DNA from: Deltaproteobacteria bacterium
Lineage (GTDB): Bacteria > Desulfobacterota > Desulfobacteria > Desulfobacterales > C00003060
NCBI GenBank assembly: GCA_003647275.1
Contig: QMMN01000001.1
Location: 1 to 64,000 of the forward strand
Reading direction: 5' to 3'
DNA: 64,000 nt
This document shows positions 8,413-17,710 of this stretch, piece by piece; the first letter of the stretch is position 1, and every line of letters starts with the position of its first letter. Below the pieces are notes generated by a model, which ran no database searches, was not told the DNA's origin, and saw only the letters and a list, made by a program, of their open reading frames with translations. The translations under genes and the position numbers were made by a program.

Positions 8413-10626
8413 TTACGCCGGCAATTCCACAATAAACTTCGTTCCCCTTGGTTGATTGTCCTGGACGCGAATGAACCCATTGTGGTCTGCAATGATCGTG
8501 CTGACAATGGAAAGTCCCAATCCCATGCCGGTCTTCTTGGTGGAAAAATACGGTTCAAAGAGCCGAACTTTGTCTTCTGGTGATATCCCGGGTCCTGTGT
8601 CACTCACTTCCAGTCGCACAATTTTGAGAATCGAATCAAAGCTTATTGCCACACCAATGGTCCCCTTCCCGTTCATGGCTGCAATGGCGTTGTCTATCAG
8701 ATTGATCATGACGCGCTTCATCTGCTGTCGGTCTAAATTCAGCTGTGGAATGTCCGGCTCTGAATTGATCTCAAATAAAAGGTGAGGCTGCGCCTCCCGA
8801 TAAAGTGCTACAGTATCTTCTATGATCTCCGTCAGATGGCACGGCTCAGGGTCTGCTGCAGGGAGCCTAGCAAAGGCGGAAAACTCGTTTACAAGGTTTC
8901 GTATCTGATCCACTTGATCGATGATGGTCTGGGTACATTCCATGAAAACAGAATTGTCTCCCACAATCTGATCACCATACTTCCGCCTAAGTCTTTGCGC
9001 AGAAAGCTTGATGGGGGTAAGGGGGTTTTTCACCTCATGGGCAATGCGTCGCGCGACCTCACGCCAAGCCGCCATCCTTTGAGCCTTTTCGATCTCCGTA
9101 AGGTCATCAAAAACGACCACTGTCCCCATATAACGATCCTTATCGTCTTTAAGCGCTGTAACGTGAACCATAAAGGTACGAGCCCTCTGATCGATGTTGA
9201 TCCTTACAGGCCTTTCCACCAAGTTCCCGAGGCTATTTTCCAGCTCTTCCAAAAGATCTCGGGCCAACGCCAAGTGTTCAGAGCTTAGAACCTTTTTGTA
9301 ACTTCGATTTAGCACCTGTTCTCCTTTGATCCCAAGCATCTTTTCTGCTGACTTGTTAATGGTGGAAATAAACCCTGTGGCATCGATTGAAATAACACCG
9401 GTGGAGACATTCTTTAGAACCGTCTCCATGTAAAGCCGCTTTTGTTCAATCTCAAGGTTTCGTTCCCTGAGTTCCCTGGCTGAGAGCTCAAGCTGTTGCT
9501 TGCCTGCTCTCAGGTCCCGGGTCATCTTATTGAAGGCATTGACAAGCGTGCCTATTTCATCATCAGTGCCCCTATCGATGGTAAAGTTCAAGTCCCCTTC
9601 AGCCACGCGCCGTGTTCCCTCGGCCAGTTCCTGGATAGGGATCGTCAAGGTCTTTGCTAAGTGAAATCCAAACCAAGTGGCACAGAATATGATCAGCAAG
9701 GCCACAATGGAGAGTGTTATCAGATGGCTAACCTGGATGGGCCTTTTCATCATCTTTATCTGTTGGTATTGATCAAACCCCCGGGAAATAGCAGCCATGT
9801 CTTCCGAAAGGCTGGCGGGAATAACGGTGGTGACAGCCACCACACCGATGGCTTCATCCGGGGCTGCATTGGATGGAATGCATCCAAGGGTTTTGATCAT
9901 CTCACCTGATGGGAGGTGACCTGTCAGTGTGGAGAAGTTGACCTCGTGGAGCTCCTTTTGTATGGCATCTGCTGACACCGCACTAAATGGGGTTCCTTCT
10001 ATGTCTGCATCGAGGGCCACGGCCAACCGTTCTGAGCGGGTAGAATAGACCTCAATGGCATCTATGTCGAAAGCCCTCTGGGCAACCTGAATATAATGGG
10101 CCAGAGCTTTTCTATTTTCTTCATTCAGCAAATTCCTACGCACAATTTGATAAGCAATCCGTTCCAGATAGAAACGGTTTCGTGCTGTAATATGCTTATA
10201 CACATATTTGCCCACCTCTAAGGACCTTTCCAGAGAGTGTTCCACGGGCACATTAAACCAAAATGCCACGCTGGAGGTTATGAACTGGATCGAGAAGAAA
10301 AACAGAAGAATGGTTGGAATAAGGGAAAGGCTGACAAAGGCCACCGCAAGCTTGGTCCGCAACTTGGCCCCCATGACCTTTCGCTTTCGGTCATAGAGAA
10401 GCTTCACAATGTTTCTGAAAACCAGAAAGATCAACAACAACAACACAAGCATGTTGATGTTGATGAGGATGAACATAACGACCGTATTGGAAATAGGAAG
10501 CCCTGCCCCAAAGCGGACGACCTTGGTTTCTGCATAAGTAAGCAGGCCTACTACCAAGACAAGGGCCACCATGATGATCCGTTCACGCTTGCGGCGCCTG
10601 GCTTCTTGTTCTGATATTTTTGCCAT
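8413..10626 (-). CDS. NtrY-like membrane sensor histidine kinase
   Basis: A 737-residue kinase with at least two N-terminal membrane segments, an extracytoplasmic sensor region ending in a further membrane segment near residue 305, a HAMP linker, a PAS domain (about 400-510), a HisKA domain with H-E-V-K-N-P-L-T-P, and an ATP-binding domain with D-T-G-P-G-I and G-M-G-L-G-L-S. All catalytic boxes are present. It probably phosphorylates the NtrX-like regulator encoded next to it. It sits 15 bases downstream of the DUF4390 gene and belongs to the lpxC-led operon. Confidence 0.93.
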   Translation of the reverse strand: MAKISEQEARRRKRERIIMVALVLVVGLLTYAETKVVRFGAGLPISNTVVMFILININMLVLLLLIFLVFRNIVKLLYDRKRKVMGAKLRTKLAVAFVSLSLIPTILLFFFSIQFITSSVAFWFNVPVEHSLERSLEVGKYVYKHITARNRFYLERIAYQIVRRNLLNEENRKALAHYIQVAQRAFDIDAIEVYSTRSERLAVALDADIEGTPFSAVSADAIQKELHEVNFSTLTGHLPSGEMIKTLGCIPSNAAPDEAIGVVAVTTVIPASLSEDMAAISRGFDQYQQIKMMKRPIQVSHLITLSIVALLIIFCATWFGFHLAKTLTIPIQELAEGTRRVAEGDLNFTIDRGTDDEIGTLVNAFNKMTRDLRAGKQQLELSARELRERNLEIEQKRLYMETVLKNVSTGVISIDATGFISTINKSAEKMLGIKGEQVLNRSYKKVLSSEHLALARDLLEELENSLGNLVERPVRINIDQRARTFMVHVTALKDDKDRYMGTVVVFDDLTEIEKAQRMAAWREVARRIAHEVKNPLTPIKLSAQRLRRKYGDQIVGDNSVFMECTQTIIDQVDQIRNLVNEFSAFARLPAADPEPCHLTEIIEDTVALYREAQPHLLFEINSEPDIPQLNLDRQQMKRVMINLIDNAIAAMNGKGTIGVAISFDSILKIVRLEVSDTGPGISPEDKVRLFEPYFSTKKTGMGLGLSIVSTIIADHNGFIRVQDNQPRGTKFIVELPA

Positions 10627-10641
10627 GGGAAAAATCTGATC

Positions 10642-11202
10642 TTAGTATATAAAGTCGGTTGTGTACCAGTCGGTTTCAAAATCCCATAAAAACAGGAAGA
10701 ACCGGAATACGTGATGCAGATAGAATGGGAGGGTGATCTTGCTGAGTTCTGCCTTTACCCTGACCTGGTAGCGGTGGTTCCTTTTAAGGGATTCAAGTTT
10801 AGCAATTCTGAGATTTTCCACTTCAGACATGATCCTCTTGGCCTCAGACAGCGTATTGACAATAACGGGCTTGTCACCGTGTTCGCTGCGTGTAATCACA
10901 AACTCATTCTTCAGGTTATTATACTTGACAGTGTGGCGGATTTCCAGACTGGCGAGGCTTTTGTCCTTCCAAAAATTTCGAACCTGGTCCAGCGAGGCCA
11001 GGAAAGTAAAGGTGGTGGGAACACCGTTCAAGATCGCCTGTTGTAGGTCTTTGGTGAAACAGCCCTGAACCCTAAAATACAATATGAGATCGTCTCTGGT
11101 GTTGGTGACAATGACATCGGTTATCCTGGCATCCTGACTCCAGGCCATGCCCGAAACCAGCAAAAAAAAGCAGGGTACGAATATCAAGATCCTTTTCTGC
11201 AT
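10642..11202 (-). CDS. DUF4390 secreted protein
   Basis: A protein of about 186 residues with an N-terminal signal peptide (hydrophobic stretch ending near M-A-W-S-Q) and a beta-rich body matching DUF4390 proteins, which lie next to ntrY in many Proteobacteria. Probably periplasmic. A TTG at 11214 would add four residues; neither start has a strong ribosome site, so I use the ATG. Function unknown. Its place between lpxC and the sensor kinase suggests that it modulates the kinase or monitors the envelope, which is inference. Confidence 0.85.
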   Translation of the reverse strand: MQKRILIFVPCFFLLVSGMAWSQDARITDVIVTNTRDDLILYFRVQGCFTKDLQQAILNGVPTTFTFLASLDQVRNFWKDKSLASLEIRHTVKYNNLKNEFVITRSEHGDKPVIVNTLSEAKRIMSEVENLRIAKLESLKRNHRYQVRVKAELSKITLPFYLHHVFRFFLFLWDFETDWYTTDFIY

Positions 11203-11269
11203 AGTTTTTAACAATAACCAACCGGGTCTTAAATTGCAAGGGATTTAAGGCGGGCAAAAATGGTGGGTG

Positions 11270-12142
11270 TTAAGGGAAGACAATAGGGGCTTGTACAGTT
11301 TCCCAGCAGGACTTTTGGTCGATGAATCTTTTCAAAAGGGCATGATTGAGGGTGTGCCCGGATTTGTAAGCCACGATGTGACCGATAAAGGGCATGCCAA
11401 GCAACGAAAGGTCACCAATACAGTCGAGTACCTTGTGGCGGACAAACTCATTTTCATAGCGAAGCCCTTCACGGTTCAAAATCCTGTCCCGGTCGATCAC
11501 TACAGCGTTTTCCAGGGAGCCACCCCTGGCAAATCCATTCTGTTTTAGATAATTGACCTCATGCAAGAATCCAAAGGTTCTGGCCCGGCTGATTTCCTTT
11601 TGAAAAAGGCCATCGGTTAGCGAAATGGTATATGACTGATGCCTTACAAGTGGATGATCGAACTCTATGGTGCAAGTAATTTTAAGGGTATCTGAGGGAT
11701 AAAGCCCGACCTTTTTATCTTCATCTGCCATCTCAATCGGTTTCTTTACCACAAACGTATAACGCTTTCCTGACTGGGTCCTGATTCCGGCCTCCTCTAG
11801 CATAGCGGTAAACGGCCCCGCGCTACCGTCCATGATCGGGGCTTCGTATGCATCCACCTCCACCAAGGCATTATCAATCCCGAGGCCAGCAAATGCCGCC
11901 ATCAAGTGCTCCACGGTGGAAACAATCACCCCATCGGTTCCAAGCGTCGTTGCGAGGCTGGTGTCAATCACATTTCTGAAGTGGGCACTGATAATAGGCC
12001 TGTGGGGCAAATCAGTTCGAACGAATTTAATGCCATGGTTGACTGGTGCGGGTTTAATTGTCAAATTAACTTTTTTACCTGAATGAAGTCCGATCCCGGT
12101 GCATTGAACCGGCCGGGCCAAGGTTTGCTGATGGGAATGCAT
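11270..12142 (-). CDS. lpxC: UDP-3-O-acyl-N-acetylglucosamine deacetylase
   Basis: This zinc enzyme performs the committed step of lipid A synthesis, so the cell has a lipopolysaccharide outer membrane. Visible motifs are the G-I-G-L-H-S-G-K start, S-T-V-E-H-L-M-A-A (zinc His), the M-D-G-S-A-G-P-F substrate loop and H-K-V-L-D-C-I-G-D-L with a further H-T-L-N-H-A zinc ligand. ATG 12142 with AGGTG just upstream is preferred; a GTG at 12160 would add six residues. It is the first gene of a minus-strand group running to coaD. Confidence 0.96.
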   Translation of the reverse strand: MHSHQQTLARPVQCTGIGLHSGKKVNLTIKPAPVNHGIKFVRTDLPHRPIISAHFRNVIDTSLATTLGTDGVIVSTVEHLMAAFAGLGIDNALVEVDAYEAPIMDGSAGPFTAMLEEAGIRTQSGKRYTFVVKKPIEMADEDKKVGLYPSDTLKITCTIEFDHPLVRHQSYTISLTDGLFQKEISRARTFGFLHEVNYLKQNGFARGGSLENAVVIDRDRILNREGLRYENEFVRHKVLDCIGDLSLLGMPFIGHIVAYKSGHTLNHALLKRFIDQKSCWETVQAPIVFP

Positions 12143-12177
12143 ATCACCTATCCTTTTCACTTACTTAATTGTAGCTC

Positions 12178-12206
12178 AATATATTGTAAAGAGAATATGA
12201 CATCAA
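12178..12206 (-). promoter_or_regulatory. candidate sigma-70 promoter of lpxC
   Basis: Read on the minus strand: TTGATG (12206-12201), a 17-base spacer, then TATATT (12183-12178). Transcription would start near 12171, leaving a leader of about 30 bases before the lpxC ATG. The match is by eye. Confidence 0.5.
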
Positions 12207-12535
12207 TGCCTTTTTGATTACAATGCCTTTCGCAATAGACATACCAAATAAGGAGACATCACCGGAGAAACATTGGCTCGACACGTAACTCTTTGAATAT
12301 AAACAGAAAGTCCTATCAATGACCTCAACTTTTTCTCAGACCTCAATGGTGCGCCACGCTTCCTGGTGTGTAGAAAGATACACACTGTGGCTGAAAGCTG
12401 TGTCGTTTTTGCAACAAAAGCCCTTGCTCGCTGGCTCCCATCCCGAATCGCAATGATTACATTGATTGGCCGGGTTTAAGGTGGGGCGCTTCACAAAATG
12501 CTTGCCTTTGGGGTGGGCCTTTGCTAAATTGATGC

Positions 12536-12570
12536 AAAATCGAGGTGTTATAAAATTGCTCCACGATTTT
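12536..12570 (+). promoter_or_regulatory. leader hairpin before comM; description of the 12161-12585 gap
   Basis: AAAATCGAGG (12536-12545) pairs with CCACGATTTT (12561-12570) with one A-A mismatch, ending about five bases before the comM ribosome site. It could tune translation. The rest of the 425-base gap between lpxC and comM shows only the lpxC promoter candidate. Confidence 0.35.
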
Positions 12571-12585
12571 ATATAGGGAGGTATC

Positions 12586-14121
12586 TTGCTTGCCAGGATT
12601 TTGAGCAGCGCCGTTCTTGGGGTTGATGCCTATATCGTGGAAGTAGAGGTTGATATCAGGCAAGGATTGCCAAGTTTTGCCACAGTGGGGCTGCCAGAGG
12701 CTGCTGTAAAGGAAAGTAAAGACCGGGTCAAATCTGCCATCAACAATTCTGGCTACAGGTTTCCCGATGACCGCATCACGGTTAACCTGGCACCCGCTGA
12801 TATCAAGAAGGAGGGAACGGGTTTTGACCTTCCCATCGCTGTCGGGATCTTGGCTGCTACAGGGGTTGTACCCCAGCACCGCCTTTCCGAATACCTGATC
12901 CTGGGTGAACTTTCTCTTGACGGACGCATCAAACCGGTGCGGGGCTCGCTCCCTGTGGCCTTGTCAGCTAAAAATGACGGCTTTCGTGGCATGATCCTCC
13001 CAAAGGAGAATGCCCGCGAGGCTGCTGTGGTCAATGGCATAGAAGTCCTCCCTGTTCCTACCCTTAGTGAACTCGTAGAGTTTTTGTGTGGTTTGAGGGC
13101 CATACAGCCAGAATCTGTCGACGTCCAGGCCATTTTTCAGGAAGCACCCCCGGATGAAATCGACTTCTGTGAGGTCAAAGGCCAGGAGCACGTTAAGCGG
13201 GCCTTAGAGGTAGCAGCAGCAGGCGGTCATAACATTATTATGATTGGCCCCCCTGGCGCAGGTAAGACCATGTTGGCAAAACGCCTAGCAACCATCTTAC
13301 CCCCCATCACTTTTGATGAGGCGATTGAAACAACCAAGGTGTACAGCGTGCTGGGAATGCTCGAAGAGGCTCAGGCTTTGATGACAAACCGGCCCTTTCG
13401 CTCTCCGCACCATACCATATCGGACGCCGGTCTCATCGGTGGTGGGCATATCCCAAGACCTGGTGAGGTTAGCTTAGCCCACAACGGGGTTCTTTTTCTG
13501 GATGAACTGCCGGAGTTCAAGAAGAATGTGCTTGAGGTGCTTCGGCAGCCCATGGAAGATGGCTACGTGACCATCGCACGGGCCATTACCAGTATCACCT
13601 ATCCGGCCAGGTTCATGCTGGTGGCTGCCATGAATCCCTGCCCGTGCGGATACTTTTCCGACCCCAACCATGAATGTACATGCACCTATACAAGGATCCA
13701 TCGGTATCGATCCAAGATCTCAGGCCCATTGATGGATCGCATAGACCTCCACGTGGAGGTCCCTGCGGTTCGTTATAAGGATCTGGCCAGTCAACATGAG
13801 GCAGAAACCTCTGCCGATATCAGAAGGCGTGTGAATCAGGCCCGTGTCATACAGTCTGAAAGGCTTCAACGGGCCAGGATTCACTGCAATGCGCAGATGA
13901 ACAACCGCCAGATCAAAAGATATTGTCCTCTTGACCGTGATTCCCACGCCCTCCTTGAAGCGGCTATCGACAAACTGGGACTTTCCGCCCGGGCTTTTAA
14001 CCGTATCCTGCGAATCGCAAGAACCATTGCCGACCTGGAACAGGCCCCAGACATCGCCCCGCATCATGTCTCAGAGGCCATTCAATACCGGAGCCTGGAC
14101 CGGAGTACCATGTTTGGCTAA
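12586..14121 (+). CDS. comM: YifB/ComM-family magnesium-chelatase-like AAA ATPase
   Basis: A 511-residue protein with the ChlI-like N-terminal domain (S-A-V-L-G-V-D-A-Y, G-L-P-E-A-A-V-K-E), an AAA+ ATPase core (G-P-P-G-A-G-K-T-M-L, then F-L-D-E-L-P-E-F) and the C-terminal Mg-chelatase domain with its C-P-C-G-Y cysteine cluster. ComM helicases drive branch migration during uptake of transforming DNA. The start is TTG 12586, chosen because AGGGAGG lies four bases upstream and the family N-terminus begins there. It is monocistronic as far as can be seen. Confidence 0.92.
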   Translation: MLARILSSAVLGVDAYIVEVEVDIRQGLPSFATVGLPEAAVKESKDRVKSAINNSGYRFPDDRITVNLAPADIKKEGTGFDLPIAVGILAATGVVPQHRLSEYLILGELSLDGRIKPVRGSLPVALSAKNDGFRGMILPKENAREAAVVNGIEVLPVPTLSELVEFLCGLRAIQPESVDVQAIFQEAPPDEIDFCEVKGQEHVKRALEVAAAGGHNIIMIGPPGAGKTMLAKRLATILPPITFDEAIETTKVYSVLGMLEEAQALMTNRPFRSPHHTISDAGLIGGGHIPRPGEVSLAHNGVLFLDELPEFKKNVLEVLRQPMEDGYVTIARAITSITYPARFMLVAAMNPCPCGYFSDPNHECTCTYTRIHRYRSKISGPLMDRIDLHVEVPAVRYKDLASQHEAETSADIRRRVNQARVIQSERLQRARIHCNAQMNNRQIKRYCPLDRDSHALLEAAIDKLGLSARAFNRILRIARTIADLEQAPDIAPHHVSEAIQYRSLDRSTMFG

Positions 14122-14296
14122 CAATAGTTGCCACCGTAGATCGACACTTTAGATGCAGAAACAAAAGGGTCTGATGGCAGGGGCCTTCCCTTCCCCCCCT
14201 CGACAGGTTTGCTTTCTTCCATATACTTCCGTTATCTCTTATGAGAATATTTGGTCAGGACTTAAAAAAGTCTTTGTCCTGTGTGGTGCCCGCCTG

Positions 14297-14806
14297 TCAC
14301 TGATTTTCCCGCATGTGCTTTACGAGGTGTCCCAGTTCAGGAAAGATGAGTTCTTGACAGGCAAGCTTACACGCCTTGAGGCTGCCCGGCATGCAAAAGA
14401 CCAGGGTTTGGCCGACAATGCCGGCTGTAGCCCGGGAGAGAAGCGCAGCAGAGTCTATTTCCTCATAGCTCAACTGGCTAAAAAGGGGACCAAAGGCACT
14501 AAGCTCTTTGGTAAACATGGGTCGGATTGCCTCGATCGTCATATCAGCAGGACTGATTCCCGTGCCTCCGGTCACCAGGATTGCATGAGGGCTATACTCC
14601 CGGATAACCGTGCGGATCGTATCCGCAATGACGTCCTTGTTGTCAGGGATCACTTCGTGAAAAACGACTCGATGTTTCTTCTTCTCGGCCCGCTTTTTCA
14701 TCCAATGTCCGCTCTTGTCATCAGCAAGGCTGCGGGTGCTGGATACAGTGAGGATGGCAAGTACAAGCGACTTTGGGGCATGGGCCTTATGTTCTTTGGT
14801 ACTCAT
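14297..14806 (-). CDS. moaB: molybdopterin adenylyltransferase MoaB/Mog family
   Basis: It activates molybdopterin with ATP for metal insertion, giving the molybdenum or tungsten cofactor. The family signature V-T-G-G-T-G-I-S-P-A-D is present in a protein of about 169 residues, followed by the conserved E-A-I-R-P-M-F stretch and a C-terminal C-M-P-G-S motif. ATG 14806 is chosen because AAAGGG lies six bases upstream and homologues begin with M-S-T-K-E-H-K; an in-frame ATG at 14821 would add five residues. It stands alone and converges on comM. Confidence 0.92.
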   Translation of the reverse strand: MSTKEHKAHAPKSLVLAILTVSSTRSLADDKSGHWMKKRAEKKKHRVVFHEVIPDNKDVIADTIRTVIREYSPHAILVTGGTGISPADMTIEAIRPMFTKELSAFGPLFSQLSYEEIDSAALLSRATAGIVGQTLVFCMPGSLKACKLACQELIFPELGHLVKHMRENQ

Positions 14807-14860
14807 ACAGGGCCCTTTCATGATGTAGATGTCTGGGATGGCAAAGCCTAAGTTTATTGT

Positions 14861-14960
14861 CTAGAAGCGGTTTCAAAACCTTTCTCTCGCTTGTTTGTCC
14901 ATGTTGAAAAGTAAAAATGGCTGAACAGACCAAGGAAAAGGGTTTTGAAATAGCTTGTAG
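14861..14960. repeat. short inverted-repeat element, copy A
   Basis: A 100-bp element whose left end CTAGAAGCGGTTTCAAAACC and right end (reverse complement CTACAAGCTATTTCAAAACC) mirror each other, with arms of about 45 bp. The left arm is near-identical over roughly 42 bp to the right arm of the element at 24913-25148, so they form one family. Beside it GTAGGC-ATTGTC-GCCTAC (14957-14974) forms a hairpin. No coding capacity. Confidence 0.65.
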
Positions 14961-15219
14961 GCATTGTCGCCTACGATATAGGCATTTTACTTTCATCTGA
15001 TCTAGTCACCCCCTGTAATCTCCATGCCAAGCATTGTCAAGCCGAAAAGCCTTTCTCTGATGAGGGAGACAAGAGAAAGGAATTTTTGTTTGGGCAACCG
15101 TTCATTCACGGCTATCTGGAGTTGACAAGTTTCAGCAACAAGGGTATTTTTAATCAACAGGAGTCCTGTGGCGGGCTTGTAAGGCATTTTGAGGACTGAT
15201 TTTATCAAAAGGAAGATGC

Positions 15220-15342
15220 ATGTCGAAAAGTAAAAACTCAAAAAATTTAAAACAGGGCGAAAAAAAGACCTGGTTTAAAAGGTTTTTGGAACGCCTAGCC
15301 AAGGCCAACCAAGAAAGTGCTGGCCAGCTTTGTGCTGCTTGA
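15220..15342 (+). CDS. small basic protein, 40 aa
   Basis: ATG 15220 follows a good ribosome site (AAAAGGA, six-base spacing). The product starts with a lysine- and serine-rich stretch, then K-K-T-W-F-K-R-F-L-E-R-L-A-K-A-N, an amphipathic helix, and ends Q-L-C-A-A. The composition is too ordered for a chance frame. It lies alone in the otherwise empty 14961-15465 stretch, on the strand of the downstream HDAC-family gene. Function unknown; the helix could bind a membrane or a partner protein. Confidence 0.5.
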   Translation: MSKSKNSKNLKQGEKKTWFKRFLERLAKANQESAGQLCAA

Positions 15343-15465
15343 AAGATCAAGCCAAAAGGTGCTGGGCGGCACTGAAAGAAGCTTTCCTCTTCCTCACAGG
15401 CAATCAACGTATGTCCTCAATCACCACCTGGACGCACAAGCCTTTTAAACATTAAGGAGGGTCTT

Positions 15466-16512
15466 ATGTCATCAGGCACAGGCGTGGTCAGGCACGACCT
15501 CTACAAACAGCACCTTGCCGATTTTCCCCATGTTGAGAGCCCGCAACGCCTGCAAGCCATCTATGACATGCTTGATAGGGGCGACATGGCAGGGAAATTT
15601 GTGACCATCTCGCCTCGTCCCGCCACCCGCGATGAACTCGCCTGGGTGCACAGCCGCTCCCATATCAAGAGGGTGGCTGACACGGATGGTAAGGTCCATG
15701 TAGCGCTCGATTCTGACACCCAGACGACTCCCCTTTCTTATGAAGCAGCAAAACTGGCAGCTGGCGGTCTATTTTCCCTCGTGGACAAGATCTTTGATGG
15801 CACCCTAAAGAATGGCTTTGCCTTGGTCAGGCCCCCGGGGCACCATGCAGAAAGGGATCGGGCCATGGGGTTTTGTCTTTTCAATAATGTTGCCCTGGCT
15901 GCCCGCTATGCCATGAATACCTATGGCGTAAAGAAAATCCTGATCGTGGACTGGGACCTGCACCATGGCAATGCCACCCAGCATACCTTTGATACAGACC
16001 CGGCGGTCCTCTACTTTTCCACGCACCAGTACCCCTACTATCCCGGAAGCGGCGGTCTGAGGGAAGTAGGTCATGGAGATGGGATGGGATTTACGGTCAA
16101 TGTTCCCCTATGGCCGGGCCATGGGGACGCAGCGTTCTTTCAGATCTTCAAGCGGATCCTTTGTCCCATTGCGAGCGCCTTTCAACCTGAATTTATCCTG
16201 GTATCTGCTGGTTTTGACACATACGCTGGTGATCCCCTTGGGGGAATGGAGGTGACCCCGCAGGGATATGCAGCCCTGACACGCCTGATCATGGATCTTG
16301 CCAGAGAACACGCTTCAGAGAGGCTGGCTATGACCTTAGAGGGGGGCTATCATCTCAGAGGACTCAGCGAGTCGGTCATGGCCGTCTTAAAGGAACTCGT
16401 GGGGGATAGCATCTTGACCGCCAGCAACATACAGGCCCTTGAAAAAGGCGCTACGCCTCCTATTGTGGAAGAGGTAATTCAGGTTCAAAGACCCTACTGG
16501 CCCTCGTTATAG
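15466..16512 (+). CDS. histone-deacetylase-family (AcuC/HDAC-like) amidohydrolase
   Basis: A 348-residue zinc hydrolase of the arginase/deacetylase fold. The motifs R-P-P-G-H-H-A-E (twin active-site His), V-D-W-D-L-H-H-G-N-A-T-Q (zinc Asp and His) and S-A-G-F-D-T-Y-A-G-D-P-L-G (zinc Asp) are intact, so it should deacetylate small molecules or protein lysines such as those on acyl-CoA synthetases. It starts at ATG 15466 with GGAGG upstream. It converges with the transporter gene livM, with only ten bases between the stops. Confidence 0.93.
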   Translation: MSSGTGVVRHDLYKQHLADFPHVESPQRLQAIYDMLDRGDMAGKFVTISPRPATRDELAWVHSRSHIKRVADTDGKVHVALDSDTQTTPLSYEAAKLAAGGLFSLVDKIFDGTLKNGFALVRPPGHHAERDRAMGFCLFNNVALAARYAMNTYGVKKILIVDWDLHHGNATQHTFDTDPAVLYFSTHQYPYYPGSGGLREVGHGDGMGFTVNVPLWPGHGDAAFFQIFKRILCPIASAFQPEFILVSAGFDTYAGDPLGGMEVTPQGYAALTRLIMDLAREHASERLAMTLEGGYHLRGLSESVMAVLKELVGDSILTASNIQALEKGATPPIVEEVIQVQRPYWPSL

Positions 16513-16522
16513 AAACAAAACC

Positions 16523-17497
16523 TTATCTTCTCCAGAGGCTTCCTACCTTTTCGGGAATGCTCACGACCCCGCCGGGGAGAAAGATCACGATCAACAATAC
16601 AATCGCCCCATAAATCATGACCTCGGCTTCTTCAAAATACTGGAGCCATTCATAGCTCAAAAAGGTCACGAGTGCAGCACCCACAATGGCCCCCCAGAGG
16701 CTGTGCATCCCTCCTAAGATGATCATGATCAGCAGTTTGATAGAAACAAAGAGATCAAAGCTGGCAGGGTTGATAAAGTTCAAATAGTGGGCATAAAGGC
16801 TCCCGGCAACTGAGGCCAGAACAGCAGACAACACAAAAACCCAGATCTTGTATTTGGCAACATTCACCCCCATGGCGCTGGCCGCCAGCTCACTGCCGTG
16901 TATTGAGCGCAACGCTCGGCCCACCCGGGATCGGATGATATTAAGACAGACAAGCAACACCACAAAAACAACACCCCAGACAAGATAGTAGTATTTTACA
17001 ACCGAATCGAGCGCATATCCCATGATTCCAATACCCGGGATGAATGCCAGCCCGTCGGGGCCCCCTGTGACCGCCATGGTTTCATTGAAGATAATCGTGA
17101 TAATAATGCAAAAGGCCAGGGTAGCCATAGCAAGGTAATGTCCCCTCAGCTTTAAAGAGGGAGCCCCGATAGCCAGAGCCACGGCTGCTGAAACCACCAT
17201 ACCGACCACAAGACAAAACCACGGGTTGAGTCCATATTTGGTGGTTATCACCCCGGAGATGTAGGCCCCCAGCCCGAAAAATGAGGCATGCCCAAGGGAG
17301 ATTTGGCCGGCATAGCCCATCAAAAGGCACAGCGCGATGGTCATGATACTGTAAATCCCGACAAAGACCATGACGTCCATGTAATGGTCCAAATAGGGTA
17401 TGCGCTGGGCAACCCAGGGAAACAGAAAAAGGCCCAATCCGAACCCCGCAAGTTGGACGGTATTTTTGTGTTTGGTAACTGGAAAAGTCTCGACCAT
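16523..17497 (-). CDS. livM: branched-chain amino acid ABC transporter permease
   Basis: A 324-residue inner-membrane permease with about eight to nine hydrophobic helices and the LivM hallmark G-Y-A-G-Q-I-S-L-G-H-A-S-F-F-G-L-G-A-Y. The second hallmark H-Y-L-A-M-A-T-L-A-F lies mid-protein. It works with the LivH-like permease at 17711 and the binding protein at 18737. The usual ATPase genes livG and livF do not follow; the convergent HDAC-family gene occupies that place, so the ATPases must be encoded elsewhere or shared. Confidence 0.94.
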   Translation of the reverse strand: MVETFPVTKHKNTVQLAGFGLGLFLFPWVAQRIPYLDHYMDVMVFVGIYSIMTIALCLLMGYAGQISLGHASFFGLGAYISGVITTKYGLNPWFCLVVGMVVSAAVALAIGAPSLKLRGHYLAMATLAFCIIITIIFNETMAVTGGPDGLAFIPGIGIMGYALDSVVKYYYLVWGVVFVVLLVCLNIIRSRVGRALRSIHGSELAASAMGVNVAKYKIWVFVLSAVLASVAGSLYAHYLNFINPASFDLFVSIKLLIMIILGGMHSLWGAIVGAALVTFLSYEWLQYFEEAEVMIYGAIVLLIVIFLPGGVVSIPEKVGSLWRR

Positions 17498-17529
17498 ATC
17501 AGACCCAAGTTAGTTCGCTTCGCTCACAA

Positions 17530-17622
17530 TTGGAATACTGGAATAATGGAATAATGGGTTCCAAAGGATTTTGGTCTTTTTATCTTTTACATCATTCCAA
17601 TATTCCATTATTCCATCATTCC
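17530..17622. repeat. inverted repeat built from TGGAATA-like units
   Basis: The left arm (17530-17558) carries repeated TGGAATA units; the right arm (17590-17622) is its approximate reverse complement with repeated ATTCCA units. It sits in the 213-base gap between livH and livM and could form a hairpin in their mRNA. Confidence 0.55.
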
Positions 17623-17710
17623 CTGATTGAAGTTGCAATAGGGTGAATAAATGACTATAATTTCAATGGGTTGCAGGAATTCCAAAACGTTTAATTAAAC
17701 AAACTAGACA

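Noticed and set aside
14911-15000. Short frame starting M-A-E-Q-T-K inside and after the 14861 repeat
   Set aside because: Only 27 codons, no proper ribosome site, and most of it is the repeat arm.
15002-15407. Minus-strand frames of 79 and 85 codons
   Set aside because: They overlap each other, lack ribosome sites, and lie opposite the better-supported 40-residue plus-strand gene.
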